The notes: a model not told the origin generated them from the sequence alone. A DNA stretch of 64,000 nucleotides from Azoarcus sp. CIB (GCF_001190925.1 NZ_CP011072.1:372001-436000), one strand, 5' to 3'; shown: positions 44,590-54,316, numbered from the stretch's first letter. Numbers and translations: made by a program.

Positions 44590-45591
44590 ATGTATACCCA
44601 AGCACTGGACATCCCGCAGCAGGGTGCCGACAAGGGGCCCAAGGCCATCGAGAACCCGGCTTACCAGGTCGAGTTCGACGCGAAGATCGACGCCGGCGGC
44701 TACATCGAGGCCAAGGATTGGATGCCCGAGGCCTACCGCAAGACCCTGGTGCGCCAGATCAGCCAGCACGCGCATTCCGAGATCGTCGGCATGCTGCCCG
44801 AAGGCAACTGGATCACGCGCGCGCCGACGCTGAAGCGCAAGGCGATCCTGATCGCCAAGGTGCAGGACGAGGGCGGCCACGGCCTGTACCTCTACGCTGC
44901 GGCCGAGACGCTGGGCGTGTCGCGCGACGAGCTGCTCGACGCGCTGCACACCGGCCGCGCCAAGTACAGCTCGATCTTCAACTACCCGACGCTGACCTGG
45001 GCGGACATCGGCGTGATCGGCTGGCTGGTCGACGGCGCCGCGATCATGAACCAGATCCCGCTGTGCAAGTGCAGCTACGGCCCCTATGCGCGCGCGATGG
45101 TGCGCATCTGCAAGGAGGAATCCTTCCACCAGCGCCAGGGCTACGACCTGCTGCTGGCGATGATGAAGGGCACCCAGGAGCAGCGCGAGATGGTGCAGGA
45201 CGCGGTCAATCGCTGGTGGTGGCCGTCGATCATGATGTTCGGCCCGCACGACAAGGATTCCCCCAACTCGGCGCAAAGTTCGCGCTGGGGCATCAAGCGC
45301 ATCTCCAACGACGACCTGCGCCAGAAGTTCGTCGATGCGACCGTCGAACAGGCGAAGGTGCTGGGCGTGACGATGCCCGACCCGGAACTCAAGTGGAACG
45401 CCGAGCGCGGCCACCACGATTTCGGCGCGATCGACTGGGACGAGTTCTGGAACGTCGTCAATGGCCACGGCCAGGGCAACGTCGACCGCCTTTCAGCGCG
45501 CGTGAAGGCGTGGGAAGACGGCGCCTGGGTGCGCGAGGCCGCGCTCGAGCACGAGCGCAAGCGGGCCGTGCGCGAACACCAGGCCGCCTGA
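44590..45591 (+). CDS. paaA: PaaA: catalytic subunit of phenylacetyl-CoA epoxidase
   Basis: 333 residues of the ferritin-like bacterial multicomponent monooxygenase type. Carboxylate/His iron-ligand patterns are seen in [13 protein letters not shown] and [13 protein letters not shown], i.e. ExxH pairs. PaaA holds the di-iron centre that inserts one O2-derived oxygen into the aromatic ring of phenylacetyl-CoA. It works as PaaABC with PaaE as reductase. GAGGAGA precedes the ATG; 67 bp separate it from paaB. Confidence 0.95.
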   Translation: MYTQALDIPQQGADKGPKAIENPAYQVEFDAKIDAGGYIEAKDWMPEAYRKTLVRQISQHAHSEIVGMLPEGNWITRAPTLKRKAILIAKVQDEGGHGLYLYAAAETLGVSRDELLDALHTGRAKYSSIFNYPTLTWADIGVIGWLVDGAAIMNQIPLCKCSYGPYARAMVRICKEESFHQRQGYDLLLAMMKGTQEQREMVQDAVNRWWWPSIMMFGPHDKDSPNSAQSSRWGIKRISNDDLRQKFVDATVEQAKVLGVTMPDPELKWNAERGHHDFGAIDWDEFWNVVNGHGQGNVDRLSARVKAWEDGAWVREAALEHERKRAVREHQAA

Positions 45592-45658
45592 CAGGACTAT
45601 CCGCAACACACCAACAGAAGGGGCGGCCCCGGCCAGCCCTCACGAGAGGAGAAGAGAC

Positions 45659-45946
45659 ATGGAACGCAAGGAATGGCCGCTGTGGGAAGTCTTCGTGCGC
45701 AGCCGCAACGGACTCGATCACAAGCACTGCGGCAGCGTGCACGCGCCCGACGCCAAGCTCGCGCTGCAGGTCGCGCGCGACGTGTATACCCGTCGCCAGG
45801 AAGGCGTGAGCATCTGGGTGGTGCAGGCCGACCACATCGTCGCCTCCGACCCGGACGCCAAGCCCGAGCTGTTCGACCCGGCCGAGGACAAGATCTACCG
45901 GCATCCGACCTTCTACCAGCTGCCCGACGAAGTTAACCACATGTGA
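45659..45946 (+). CDS. paaB: PaaB: epoxidase complex subunit
   Basis: 95 residues, the usual size. Characteristic stretches are WPLWEVFVRSRNGLDHKHCG, ALQVARDVYTRRQEGVSIWV and a C-terminal YRHPTFYQLPDEVNHM. PaaB bridges PaaAC heterodimers in the epoxidase complex and has no catalytic site of its own. AGAGGAGAAG precedes the ATG, and paaC starts 13 bp after the stop. Confidence 0.95.
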   Translation: MERKEWPLWEVFVRSRNGLDHKHCGSVHAPDAKLALQVARDVYTRRQEGVSIWVVQADHIVASDPDAKPELFDPAEDKIYRHPTFYQLPDEVNHM

Positions 45947-45959
45947 GAGGGCTGCAAAG

Positions 45960-46721
45960 ATGACCACCCCCAACCCCGCTCATACCGAATACGTCACCCG
46001 CATCGGCGACAACGCGCTGATCCTCGGCCAGCGCATGTCCGAATGGTGCGGCCACGCGCCGGTGCTCGAAGAGGACATGGCGCTCGCGAACATGTCGCTC
46101 GACCTGATCGGCCAGGCGCGCATGCTGCTGACCCGCGCCGGACAGGTCGAAGGCAAGGGCCGCGACGAAGACCAGCTCGCCTTCCTGCGCACCGAGATGC
46201 ACTACCGCAACCTGACCCTGTGCGAACTGCCGAACGCGGATTTCGGCCGCACGATGGTGCGCAACTTCCTCTTCGCGAGCTTCCAGGTGTTGCTGTGGGA
46301 ACGCCTGCTTGCCTCCAGTGACACCGAGCTCGCCGCGATCGCCGCGAAGAGCCTCAAGGAGGCGCGCTACCACGCGCAGCACGCCGGCGACTGGGTCGTG
46401 CGCCTGGGCGACGGCACGGCCGAATCGCACGAGCGCACGCAGGCCGCGCTCGACTACCTGTGGCCCTACACCGCCGAGTTCTTCGCCGCGAATCCGACCG
46501 ACGAGGCGATTGCCGCCGCCGGCATCGGCCCGGCGTGGGGCGAGCTCGAAGCGGCGTGGGAAGCGGCGGTCGTGCCGGTGCTTGTCGAGGCGACCTTGAC
46601 CGTGCCGGCGCGCACGCCGTTCAAGTCCTACGGCAAGTTCGGCCGCCACAGCGAGCATCTGGGGCACCTGCTGTCCGAGATGCAGTACCTGCAGCGCACC
46701 TATCCTGGAGCGCAGTGGTGA
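45960..46721 (+). CDS. paaC: PaaC: structural subunit of phenylacetyl-CoA epoxidase
   Basis: 253 residues, ferritin-like fold related to PaaA but without a full iron-ligand set. Typical stretches are NALILGQRMSEWCGHAPVLEED, MSLDLIGQARMLL, LKEARYHAQHAGDWVVRLGDG and a C-terminal FGRHSEHLGHLLSEMQYLQR. It forms the stable PaaAC core. The stop is followed by a palindromic repeat element, not directly by paaD. Confidence 0.95.
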   Translation: MTTPNPAHTEYVTRIGDNALILGQRMSEWCGHAPVLEEDMALANMSLDLIGQARMLLTRAGQVEGKGRDEDQLAFLRTEMHYRNLTLCELPNADFGRTMVRNFLFASFQVLLWERLLASSDTELAAIAAKSLKEARYHAQHAGDWVVRLGDGTAESHERTQAALDYLWPYTAEFFAANPTDEAIAAAGIGPAWGELEAAWEAAVVPVLVEATLTVPARTPFKSYGKFGRHSEHLGHLLSEMQYLQRTYPGAQW

Positions 46722-46750
46722 AGAAGAGTCGGGCGGGCGGCGCCTTGCTC

Positions 46751-46841
46751 CCTCCCCTTCAAGGGGAGGGTTGGGGTGGGGATGGGTTCAGCGAACGCCG
46801 GAAACCCATCCCCCTCCTGACCTCCCCCTTGAAGGGGGAGG
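46751..46841. repeat. Palindromic intergenic element, copy 1
   Basis: The 91-bp unit starts with the palindrome CCTCCCCTTCAAGGGGAGG (46751-46769), followed by GGGGATGGGTT. After a short loop comes ACCCATCCCC, and it ends with a second palindrome CCTCCCCCTTGAAGGGGG plus AGG (46821-46841). The halves are mirror images, so the whole can fold as a long double hairpin. It lies between paaC and paaD. A related copy is at 54362-54460. Confidence 0.8.
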
Positions 46842-46891
46842 AACGCACGCTCATCCCGCTCGGCGAAAACTGTTGTGACAGGTAGACAACG

Positions 46892-47380
46892 ATGATCACC
46901 GAAACCCAAGCCTGGGACGTCCTCCACGCCGTGCCCGATCCCGAGATCCCGGTGATCTCGGTGACCGAGCTCGGCATCGTGCGCGAAGTCCTCGTGCGCG
47001 AGGGCGGCCTGCACGTCGTCGTCACGCCGACCTATTCCGGCTGCCCCGCGACCGAGGTCATCTCGCAGAGCATCCACGACGCGCTGGTCGCCGCCGGTGC
47101 CGGCAACGTGACGGTCGAGACGCGCCTCGCGCCCGCCTGGACCACCGACTGGATCACCGAGCCGGCGAAGGAAAAGCTCCGCGCCTATGGCATCGCGCCC
47201 CCGGGCGGCGACGCCCCAGTCGGCCCGCAGCCGCTCCGCTTCGTCCCGCGCAAGCTCGCCTGCCCGCGCTGCGGCTCGACCGACACGACTCGGCTGTCGC
47301 AGTTCGGCTCGACCGCATGCAAGGCGCTGTACCGCTGCCAGAGCTGTCTCGAACCATTCGAGTACTTCAAGCCAATCTGA
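46892..47380 (+). CDS. paaD: PaaD: MIP18-type iron-sulfur assembly factor for the epoxidase
   Basis: 162 residues. The N-terminal MIP18/DUF59 domain reads DPEIPVISVTELGIVREV, then YSGCPATEVISQSI with the conserved Cys. The C-terminal zinc-ribbon-like part has CPRCGSTDTTRLSQFG and YRCQSCLEPFEYFKPI. PaaD is thought to mature a metal cluster of the epoxidase system rather than act in catalysis. It is separated from paaC by the palindromic element, and paaE follows after 38 bp. Confidence 0.94.
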   Translation: MITETQAWDVLHAVPDPEIPVISVTELGIVREVLVREGGLHVVVTPTYSGCPATEVISQSIHDALVAAGAGNVTVETRLAPAWTTDWITEPAKEKLRAYGIAPPGGDAPVGPQPLRFVPRKLACPRCGSTDTTRLSQFGSTACKALYRCQSCLEPFEYFKPI

Positions 47381-47418
47381 TTCGAATCGCCACGAGAAGC
47401 GATCGAGGAGACCACGAC

Positions 47419-48501
47419 ATGACGACGCACAGAACGCCGAAATTCCATCCACTCACAATCGTCGAGGTACGGCGCGAAACGCCCGAGGCGGTGAGCCTGC
47501 GCTTCGAGATTCCGGCCGAGCTCGCCGAGGATTACCGCTTCGAACAGGGCCAGCACCTCAACCTGAAGGTCCAGGTCAATGGCGAAGAACTGCGCCGCTC
47601 CTACTCGATCTGCTCCGGTGTCGACGACGGCGAACTGCGCGTCGCGATCAAGAAGATCAACGGCGGCGCGTTCTCGACCTGGGCCAACGACGGCGGCATC
47701 AAGGCCGGCGACGTGCTGGAGATCATGACGCCCGAAGGGCGCTTCCACACCCCGCTCGACCCGGCCCACGCCAAGCACTACGTCGCCTTCGCCGCGGGCA
47801 GCGGCATCACGCCGATCCTGTCGCTGGTGAAGACCACGCTGCGCGCCGAGCCGAACAGCCGCTTCACGCTGGTCTACAGCAACCGCCGCCAGGCGAGCGT
47901 GATGTTCGCCGAGACGCTCGAGGACCTGAAGAACCGCTACATGTCGCGCTTCACGCTGTACAACCTGTTCTCGCGCGAGGAGCAGGAGGTGCCGCTGTTC
48001 AACGGCCGGCTCGACGGCGAGCGCGTGCGCATGTTCCTCGACACGCTGATCCCCGTCGACACCATCGACGAGGCCTTCATCTGCGGCCCCGGCGGCATGA
48101 TCGACGAGGTCGAGGCAGCGCTGCAGGCGGGCGGCGTCGCGCACGAACACATCCATCTGGAACGCTTCGGCGTGCCGGCGACGGCGCCCGAGCATCATGT
48201 CGAACCGGGCGACGCGACGCAGGCCAGGGTCACGGTCATCGCCGACGGCCTCAGGCGCGAGATGGAGTTCCGCGCCGAGGATCCGTCCATCCTCGATGTC
48301 GCGCTGCGCGCCGGCATGGACCTGCCGTACTCGTGCAAGGGCGGCGTGTGCTGCACCTGCCGCGCGAAACTGCTTGAGGGCAAGGTGCGCATGGACAAGA
48401 ATTTCACCCTCGAACAGCCGGACGTCGATGCCGGCTACATTCTCACCTGCCAGGCGCACCCCCTCACCGATCGCGTCGTCATCAGTTTCGACGAGCGCTG
48501 A
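47419..48501 (+). CDS. paaE: PaaE: NAD(P)H-dependent reductase of the epoxidase
   Basis: 360 residues. An FAD domain with RRSYSICSG, an NAD(P) domain with AAGSGITPILSLVK and FICGPGGMI, and a C-terminal plant-type 2Fe-2S ferredoxin domain with CKGGVCCTC and a distal Cys in YILTCQAHP. It passes electrons from NAD(P)H to the PaaA di-iron centre. Start at the ATG at 47419, with GAGGAG upstream; an in-frame extension from 47317 overlaps paaD and lacks a ribosome site. Confidence 0.95.
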   Translation: MTTHRTPKFHPLTIVEVRRETPEAVSLRFEIPAELAEDYRFEQGQHLNLKVQVNGEELRRSYSICSGVDDGELRVAIKKINGGAFSTWANDGGIKAGDVLEIMTPEGRFHTPLDPAHAKHYVAFAAGSGITPILSLVKTTLRAEPNSRFTLVYSNRRQASVMFAETLEDLKNRYMSRFTLYNLFSREEQEVPLFNGRLDGERVRMFLDTLIPVDTIDEAFICGPGGMIDEVEAALQAGGVAHEHIHLERFGVPATAPEHHVEPGDATQARVTVIADGLRREMEFRAEDPSILDVALRAGMDLPYSCKGGVCCTCRAKLLEGKVRMDKNFTLEQPDVDAGYILTCQAHPLTDRVVISFDER

Positions 48502-48539
48502 GGGGCGCGGCTGGCCCTGCAACAGGCACGACATCCGGC

Positions 48540-49181
48540 ATGGCACGAGGCAAGGCACCCACTTTCGAGCTGCAGCGCGCGGCGATGCTGCGCGCGGCGG
48601 CGGGGCTGTTCGCGGAAAAGGGCTTCCACAACGCCTCGATGTCGGCGATCGCGCAGGCCTGCGGCGTGTCCAAGCCGCTGCTGTACCACTACTACCGCGA
48701 CAAGGAACACCTGCTGTTCGACATCGCCGACAGCTACATCGACGAGCTGCTGGCGATCGTCGCCTCCGTGGAGGCGCGCAAGCTCGGCCCGGAGGCCCAT
48801 TTCACCGAGCTCGTGACGCGCTTCATGGAGGAATACGAGCACGCGCAGGACCATCACATGGTTCTGGTGCAGGACGTGAAATTCCTCAAGGAGGAGCAGG
48901 CGGAGAGCGTCGCCGGCAAGCAGCGGCGCGTCGTCGCGGCCTTTGCCGACGCGCTCGCGCGGGTCGAGCCGGGCCTCCACGGGCGCAAGCTGGACAAGGC
49001 GGTCACGATGATCCTGTTCGGGATGATCAACTGGACCTTCACCTGGCTGCGTGCCGACGGCCCGCTCACCTTCCACGACATGGCGCCCATCGTCACCGGG
49101 ATCTTCCTCAACGGCGTGCGCGGCCTGATGCGTAACGAGGGCGGCAGTGTGGCAGCGTCGCGGGCGGAGGCCGGTGCGTAG
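48540..49181 (+). CDS. paaR: PaaR: TetR-family regulator of the paa cluster
   Basis: 213 residues. N-terminal TetR helix-turn-helix (LRAAAGLFAEKGFHNASMSA, then GVSKPLLYHYYRDKEHLL) and a C-terminal ligand-binding domain. Its place at the end of the paa operon, 38 bp after paaE, is the same as in betaproteobacterial paa clusters whose TetR-type PaaR represses the genes and responds to phenylacetyl-CoA. The likely operator is at 40150-40165. If it is co-transcribed with the genes it represses, this forms a negative feedback loop. Confidence 0.88.
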   Translation: MARGKAPTFELQRAAMLRAAAGLFAEKGFHNASMSAIAQACGVSKPLLYHYYRDKEHLLFDIADSYIDELLAIVASVEARKLGPEAHFTELVTRFMEEYEHAQDHHMVLVQDVKFLKEEQAESVAGKQRRVVAAFADALARVEPGLHGRKLDKAVTMILFGMINWTFTWLRADGPLTFHDMAPIVTGIFLNGVRGLMRNEGGSVAASRAEAGA

Positions 49182-49272
49182 CGCGTCAGGCGAATGCAAG
49201 CGATGGGGGCTATGGTCGTTACGCCACAGGTGCGGAAAACATCGCGCAACAGGGCGGCGGTGTGGCGAAAAC

Positions 49273-49286
49273 GTGATTCAGATCAA
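49273..49286. promoter_or_regulatory. FNR-like box before the ABC importer
   Basis: GTGAT-TCAG-ATCAA matches TTGAT-N4-ATCAA at nine of ten positions. Its centre is 41.5 bp before 49321, and TATCGT at 49309-49314 lies exactly where the -10 of that start would be. This is class II activator geometry, so anaerobic induction of the importer is possible. A CRP-type site is a weaker reading. Confidence 0.45.
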
Positions 49287-49390
49287 TAGTTGGACTAGCA
49301 ATAGTTTGTATCGTAAGCAATAATCGCCGGACGCGACCGCGACTTCCCTCAGGTTCGGTCGCCAAATAATCCAAGAGGAGGAGACACACC

Positions 49391-50539
49391 ATGAAACTGC
49401 GCACTTCCATGATGGCCGCCATCGGTCTGGCCTTCGCCGCAACCGCCGCGCACGCCGAGATCAATGTCGGCGTGACCGTGTCGGCGACCGGCCCGGCTGC
49501 TTCGCTCGGTATTCCGGAGAAGAACACGATCGCGCTGCTGCCGACGACGATCGCCGGCGAGAAGATCAACTACATCGTCCTCGACGACGCCTCCGATACG
49601 ACCTCGGCGGTGAAGAACGTCCGCAAGCTGATCTCCGAGGACAAGGTCGATATCGTGCTGGGCTCCACGATCACGCCGAACTCGCTGGCGATGATCGACG
49701 TGGTCGCCGAGGCCGCGACGCCGATGATCTCGATGGCCGCCTCCGCGCGCATCGTCGAGCCGATGGACGACAAGAAGCGCTGGGTGTTCAAGACGCCGCA
49801 GAATGACGCGCAGATGTCGACCGCGATCATCGAGCACATGACCAACAGCGGCGTGAAGACGGTCGCCTTCATCGGCTTCTCCGACGCCTACGGCGAAGGC
49901 TGGTACGAGCAGTTCGCCGCCGTGGCCGATGCGCGCAAGCTCAAGATGGTTGCCAACGAGCGCTTCACCCGCACCGACACCTCGGTGACCGGCCAGGTGC
50001 TCAAGATCATGGCGGCGAAGCCGGATGCGGTGCTGATCGCCGGTTCCGGCACCCCGGCCGCCCTGCCGCAGAAGGCGTTCAAGGAGCGCGGCTTCACCGG
50101 CAAGATCTACCAGACCCACGGCGTCGCCAACAACGACTTCCTGCGGGTGTGCGGCAAGGACTGTGAGGGCACCTTCCTGCCGGCCGGTCCGGTGCTGGTC
50201 GCCGATCAGCTGCCCGACTCCAATCCGGTGAAGAAGAGCGCGGTCGAGTACATCAACAAGTACGAAGCCGCCCACGGCAAGGGCAGCGTGTCGACCTTCG
50301 GCGCGCACGGCTGGGACAGCGGCGTGCTGCTCGCCGCCGCGGTGCCGACGGCGCTGAAGAAGGCCAAGCCCGGCACCAAGGAGTTCCGTGCCGCGCTGCG
50401 CGACGCGCTCGAAGGCCTGAAGGAAGTGCCCGCCGCGCACGGCATCTTCACCATGAGCCCCAATGACCACCTCGGCCTGGACCAGCGCGCGCGCGTGATG
50501 GTGCAGATCCAGGGCGGCGCATGGAAACTCGTCAAGTAA
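49391..50539 (+). CDS. Periplasmic substrate-binding protein of a HAAT-type ABC importer
   Basis: 382 residues with a signal peptide (MMAAIGLAFAATAAHA). The type I periplasmic-binding fold, LivK/aromatic-acid-type, shows INVGVTVSATGPAASLG, VDIVLGSTITPNSLAM, VAFIGFSDAYGEGWYEQF and AHGWDSGVLLAAA. The family imports branched-chain amino acids, but many members near aromatic clusters import aromatic acids; the location just after paaR suggests phenylacetate or a related acid. GAGGAGGAGA precedes the ATG. Two strong hairpins follow the stop, which fits extra stability of the binding-protein part of the transcript. Confidence 0.9.
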   Translation: MKLRTSMMAAIGLAFAATAAHAEINVGVTVSATGPAASLGIPEKNTIALLPTTIAGEKINYIVLDDASDTTSAVKNVRKLISEDKVDIVLGSTITPNSLAMIDVVAEAATPMISMAASARIVEPMDDKKRWVFKTPQNDAQMSTAIIEHMTNSGVKTVAFIGFSDAYGEGWYEQFAAVADARKLKMVANERFTRTDTSVTGQVLKIMAAKPDAVLIAGSGTPAALPQKAFKERGFTGKIYQTHGVANNDFLRVCGKDCEGTFLPAGPVLVADQLPDSNPVKKSAVEYINKYEAAHGKGSVSTFGAHGWDSGVLLAAAVPTALKKAKPGTKEFRAALRDALEGLKEVPAAHGIFTMSPNDHLGLDQRARVMVQIQGGAWKLVK

Positions 50540-50572
50540 GTTTCTGAGCTGAAACCGTGACGGCCGGGCTTC

Positions 50573-50591
50573 GCCCCGCGCCGCGCGGGGC
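50573..50591 (+). terminator. Intercistronic hairpin 1 after the binding-protein gene
   Basis: GCCCCGCG-CCG-CGCGGGGC is a perfect 8-bp stem, 34 bases after the stop. Confidence 0.55.
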
Positions 50592-50612
50592 ATTCATTCG
50601 TTGCTGAAAGAG

Positions 50613-50638
50613 TCGGGAGCGGCCTGCGCCGCTCCCGA
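50613..50638 (+). terminator. Intercistronic hairpin 2 before the permease gene
   Basis: TCGGGAGCGGC and GCCGCTCCCGA form a perfect 11-bp stem around CTGC. With the hairpin at 50573 it probably causes partial termination or protects the upstream mRNA, so that more binding protein than permease is made. Confidence 0.6.
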
Positions 50639-50653
50639 TAGCGGGGTTCGTCC

Positions 50654-51691
50654 ATGGATTTCCAGATAGCGCTGTTGCTCGCACAGGACGGCATCACCAA
50701 CGGTGCGATCTACGCGCTGCTCGCGCTCGCGCTGGTGTTGGTGTTTGCCGTGACGCGGGTGATCTTCATTCCGCAGGGGGAGTTCGTCGCCTATGGCGCG
50801 CTGACTCTCGTCATGATCCAGGCCGGCACGGTACCGGCGACGCTGTGGCTCTTGCTCGGCGCGGGCGTGCTCGCCGCGGCGGTCGATGCGCGCGGCGCGC
50901 TGCATAGCGGCCAGAAGGGGCGCCTCGCGGGCGTGCTGGCGTGGAACGTCGGCTACCCCGCGCTGCTCGCGGCGCTGCTGTACGGGCTGCCGCTCACGAC
51001 CCTCGCGCTGCCGCTGCAGGTGCTGCTGGCGCTCCTCGTGGTGGTGCCGATGGGCCCGCTGATGTACCGCCTGATCTACCAGCCGATCGCCGCCGCCCCG
51101 GTCCTGATCCTCTTGATCGTCTCGGTCGCGGTGCATGTGGGCATGGTCGGCCTCGGGCTGCTGTTCTTCGGCGCCGAGGGTTCCCGCACCCCGGCCTTCT
51201 CGGAGGCGCGCTTCGAGCTTGGGCCGATGCTGGTGAACGGCCAGACGATCTGGGTCATCGCCGCCTCGGTCGTGCTCATCGTCGCGCTCTACCTGTTCTT
51301 CGGCCGCACGATCTACGGCAAGGCGCTGCGCGCGACCGCGATGAACCGCAACGGCGCGCGCCTGATGGGCATCTCGCCCGCGCTCGCCGGGCGCCTCACC
51401 TTCCTGCTCGCGGCGCTCATCGGGGCGCTCTCGGGCGTGCTGATCGCCCCGATCACCACCATCTACTACGACACCGGCTTCCTCATCGGCTTGAAGGGCT
51501 TCGTGGCCGCCATCGTCGGCGGACTCGCCAGCTACCCGATCGCCGCCGCCGGCGCCGTGCTCGTCGGCCTGCTCGAAGCCTTCAGCTCCTTCTGGGCCAG
51601 CGCCTACAAGGAAGTCATCGTGTTCACGCTCATCATCCCGGTGCTCTTGTGGCGTTCGTTCACCAGCCACCACGTGGAGGAAGAGGAATGA
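50654..51691 (+). CDS. LivH-type ABC permease
   Basis: 345 residues, about eight membrane segments, with the LivH pattern [22 protein letters not shown] near the N-terminus and the cytoplasmic loop [21 protein letters not shown] that contacts the ATPase. It ends with the charged tail SHHVEEEE. It is longer than typical LivH (about 300) because of a loop near residues 75-100. The stop overlaps the next start as ATGA, so the next subunit is coupled. Confidence 0.9.
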   Translation: MDFQIALLLAQDGITNGAIYALLALALVLVFAVTRVIFIPQGEFVAYGALTLVMIQAGTVPATLWLLLGAGVLAAAVDARGALHSGQKGRLAGVLAWNVGYPALLAALLYGLPLTTLALPLQVLLALLVVVPMGPLMYRLIYQPIAAAPVLILLIVSVAVHVGMVGLGLLFFGAEGSRTPAFSEARFELGPMLVNGQTIWVIAASVVLIVALYLFFGRTIYGKALRATAMNRNGARLMGISPALAGRLTFLLAALIGALSGVLIAPITTIYYDTGFLIGLKGFVAAIVGGLASYPIAAAGAVLVGLLEAFSSFWASAYKEVIVFTLIIPVLLWRSFTSHHVEEEE

Positions 51692-53490
51692 AGCCCGCAC
51701 TGTCCGCCCGGTCCGTCCTGGGCAGCTTCCTCGCGCTGCTGCTGGTGGCGCCGCTCGTGATGCCGCCCTTCTACGTCACGTTGCTCAACTACATCGGCCT
51801 GTATGCGCTGGTCGCCCTCGGCCTCGTGCTGCTCACCGGCGTCGGCGGCCTCACGAGCTTCGGCCAGGCCGCCTTCGTGGGCCTCGGCGCCTACACCACC
51901 GCGGTGCTCACCACCGCCACGGAACTGCCCGCGTGGCTCGCGTGGGCGGGCGGCTCGCCGTGGCTGGCCCTATTCGTCGGCCTGGCGTTCACCGCCACCG
52001 TCGCGTTCGTCCTCGGCTCGCTCACGCTGCGCCTGTCGGGCCACTACCTGCCGCTGGGCACCATCGCGTGGGGCATCAGCCTGTACTTCCTCTTCGGCAC
52101 CCTCGAAACGCTGGGCGGCCATACGGGCCTTACCGGCATCCCGCCGATCGCGATCTTCGGGTTCGAGCTCACCGACGGCAGCCAGATCTTCTACCTCATC
52201 TGGGCCTTCCTGCTCTTGGCGGTGTTCACCACCCAGAACCTGCTCGACTCGCGCGAAGGCCGCGCGATCCGCGCCTTGAAGGGCGGCATGGTGATGGCCG
52301 AGGCGATGGGGGTGGATACCGCGCGCGCGCGCATGGTGATCTTCGTCATCGCCGCACTCCACGCCTGCGCCTCGGGCTGGCTCTACGCGCACATGCAGCG
52401 CTTCGTGAACCCCACCCCCTTTGGACTCCACATCGGCATCGAGTACCTGTTCATGGCGGTGGTCGGCGGCGCCGGCCAGGTGTGGGGCGCGCTCCTCGGC
52501 GCGGGCGTCATCACCATCGCCAAGCAGTGGCTGCAGGACATCCTGCCCCGCATCTTCGGCCAGAGCGGCAACTTCGAGGTGATCTTCTTCGGCCTGATGA
52601 TGATCATCATCCTGCAGCGCGCGCGCGAAGGCCTGTGGCCCTTGTTCGCCCGCTTCGTGCCGGTGAAGGCGACCCAACGCACGCTCGATGCCGCGGCCGA
52701 GCCGCTGCCGAGAAAGCCGCTGCCCGCGCGCGGGGACGTGATCCTCGAAGCGAAGGAGGTCACGCGCAAGTTCGGTGGTCTCGTCGCCAACAACGCCATG
52801 AGCCTCACCGTCAAGGCGGGCGAGATCCTCGCGCTGATCGGCCCCAACGGCGCGGGCAAAAGCACCATGTTCAACCAGATCTCGGGCGTCGACACCCCGA
52901 CCTCGGGCGACGTGCTGTTCCTCGGCAAACCGGTCGCCGGGCGCGGCTCGCGCGCGATCGCCCGCATGGGCATGAGCCGCACCTTCCAGCACGTGAAGCT
53001 GCTGCCCACCATGAGCGTGCTCGAGAACGTCGCCATCGGCGCGCACATGCGCGGCGACAAGGGCGTGTTCCCCGCCGCATGGCGCCTCGACCGCGCCGAG
53101 GAAGCGCGGCTCTTGAACGAAGCCGCGCGCCAGATCGAGCGCGTGGGCCTCGCCGAGCACATGTTCGACGCCGCCGGCAGCCTCGCGCTGGGCCAGCAGC
53201 GCATCCTCGAGATCGCCCGCGCACTGGCCGCCGACCCCTGCCTGCTGCTCCTGGACGAGCCGGCCGCGGGCCTGCGCTTCAAGGAGAAGCAGGCGCTCGC
53301 CGAGCTCCTCAGGAAGCTCCGGGGCGAAGGCATGGGCATCCTGCTGGTCGAACACGACATGGACTTCGTCATGGGCCTCGTCGATCGCGTCGTCGTGATG
53401 GAGTTCGGCCAGAAGATCGCCGAGGGCCTGCCCGAGGAAGTGCAGCAGAACCCCGCGGTGCTCGAAGCCTATCTCGGAGGTGTGGAATGA
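51688..53490 (+). CDS. Fused LivM permease - LivG ATPase subunit
   Basis: 600 residues. Residues 1-320 are a LivM-type permease ([37 protein letters not shown] and the coupling loop [20 protein letters not shown]). After a short linker, residues 350-600 are a LivG-type ATPase with Walker [10 protein letters not shown], signature [16 protein letters not shown] and Walker [11 protein letters not shown]. Normally these are two proteins. The start is the ATG at 51688, overlapping the LivH stop. LivF follows with the same coupling. Confidence 0.93.
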   Translation: MKPALSARSVLGSFLALLLVAPLVMPPFYVTLLNYIGLYALVALGLVLLTGVGGLTSFGQAAFVGLGAYTTAVLTTATELPAWLAWAGGSPWLALFVGLAFTATVAFVLGSLTLRLSGHYLPLGTIAWGISLYFLFGTLETLGGHTGLTGIPPIAIFGFELTDGSQIFYLIWAFLLLAVFTTQNLLDSREGRAIRALKGGMVMAEAMGVDTARARMVIFVIAALHACASGWLYAHMQRFVNPTPFGLHIGIEYLFMAVVGGAGQVWGALLGAGVITIAKQWLQDILPRIFGQSGNFEVIFFGLMMIIILQRAREGLWPLFARFVPVKATQRTLDAAAEPLPRKPLPARGDVILEAKEVTRKFGGLVANNAMSLTVKAGEILALIGPNGAGKSTMFNQISGVDTPTSGDVLFLGKPVAGRGSRAIARMGMSRTFQHVKLLPTMSVLENVAIGAHMRGDKGVFPAAWRLDRAEEARLLNEAARQIERVGLAEHMFDAAGSLALGQQRILEIARALAADPCLLLLDEPAAGLRFKEKQALAELLRKLRGEGMGILLVEHDMDFVMGLVDRVVVMEFGQKIAEGLPEEVQQNPAVLEAYLGGVE

Positions 53491-54308
53491 ACGGCATGAG
53501 CGTGGAGATCAACGTGATCGGGCAGACGGTCGACGAGGCTGGCAAAAGCGCGCCCGGCACCCCGCGCACGGTGCTCGAGGTGCGCGACCTGTGTGTCGCC
53601 TACGGCAAGGTGGAGGCCTTGTCGAACGCCAACCTGCGCGTCGGCGAAGGGCAGATCGTCACCGTGATCGGCCCCAACGGCGCGGGCAAGACGACCATGC
53701 TGTCGGCGATCATGGGCCTGTTGGAGTCGCGCGGGCAGGTCACCTTCGACGGCGAGGCCGAGTACGTGCCGCGGGTGGAGCGCATGGTCGCGCGCGGCAT
53801 GAACCTCGTCCCGGAAAAACGCGAGCTCTTCGCCGAGATGAGCGTCGAGGACAACCTGCTGCTGGGCGCCTTCCAGCGCTACCGCATGGGCAAGCGCGAT
53901 CACGCCGAGACGATGGAAGAGGTGTATCACCTCTTCCCGCGCCTCAAGGAGCGCAAGGCGCAGCTCGCCGGCACGCTCTCCGGTGGCGAGCGCCAGATGC
54001 TCGCGGTGGGCCGCGCGCTGATGGCCAAGCCGAAGCTGCTGATGCTCGATGAACCGAGCCTGGGCCTCGCCCCGCTGATCGTGCGCGAGATATTCCGCAT
54101 CATCGGCGAGCTGCGCCGGCGCGGGGTGTCGATCCTGCTGGTGGAGCAGAACGCGCGCGCGGCGCTGCAGGTCGCGGACTACGCGTATGTGCTGGAGACC
54201 GGCGAGATCTCGATGGAAGGCCCGGCCAAGCAGCTCGCCGATGATCCGCGGGTGATCGAGGCGTATCTGGGGCTGGGTGGGAAGCACCAGGCCATGTTGT
54301 CGACCTGA
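53487..54308 (+). CDS. LivF-type ABC ATPase
   Basis: 273 residues. Walker A GPNGAGKTTMLSAIMGLLES, signature LSGGERQMLAVGRALMA, Walker B LLMLDEPSLGLAP, H-loop replaced by VEQNARAAL as is usual in LivF. About 28 extra N-terminal residues precede the conserved core. The ATG overlaps the previous stop (ATGA). A second in-frame ATG five codons in cannot be excluded. It completes the importer and pairs with the LivG half of the fused subunit. Confidence 0.92.
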   Translation: MNGMSVEINVIGQTVDEAGKSAPGTPRTVLEVRDLCVAYGKVEALSNANLRVGEGQIVTVIGPNGAGKTTMLSAIMGLLESRGQVTFDGEAEYVPRVERMVARGMNLVPEKRELFAEMSVEDNLLLGAFQRYRMGKRDHAETMEEVYHLFPRLKERKAQLAGTLSGGERQMLAVGRALMAKPKLLMLDEPSLGLAPLIVREIFRIIGELRRRGVSILLVEQNARAALQVADYAYVLETGEISMEGPAKQLADDPRVIEAYLGLGGKHQAMLST

Positions 54309-54316
54309 GATTAGGG

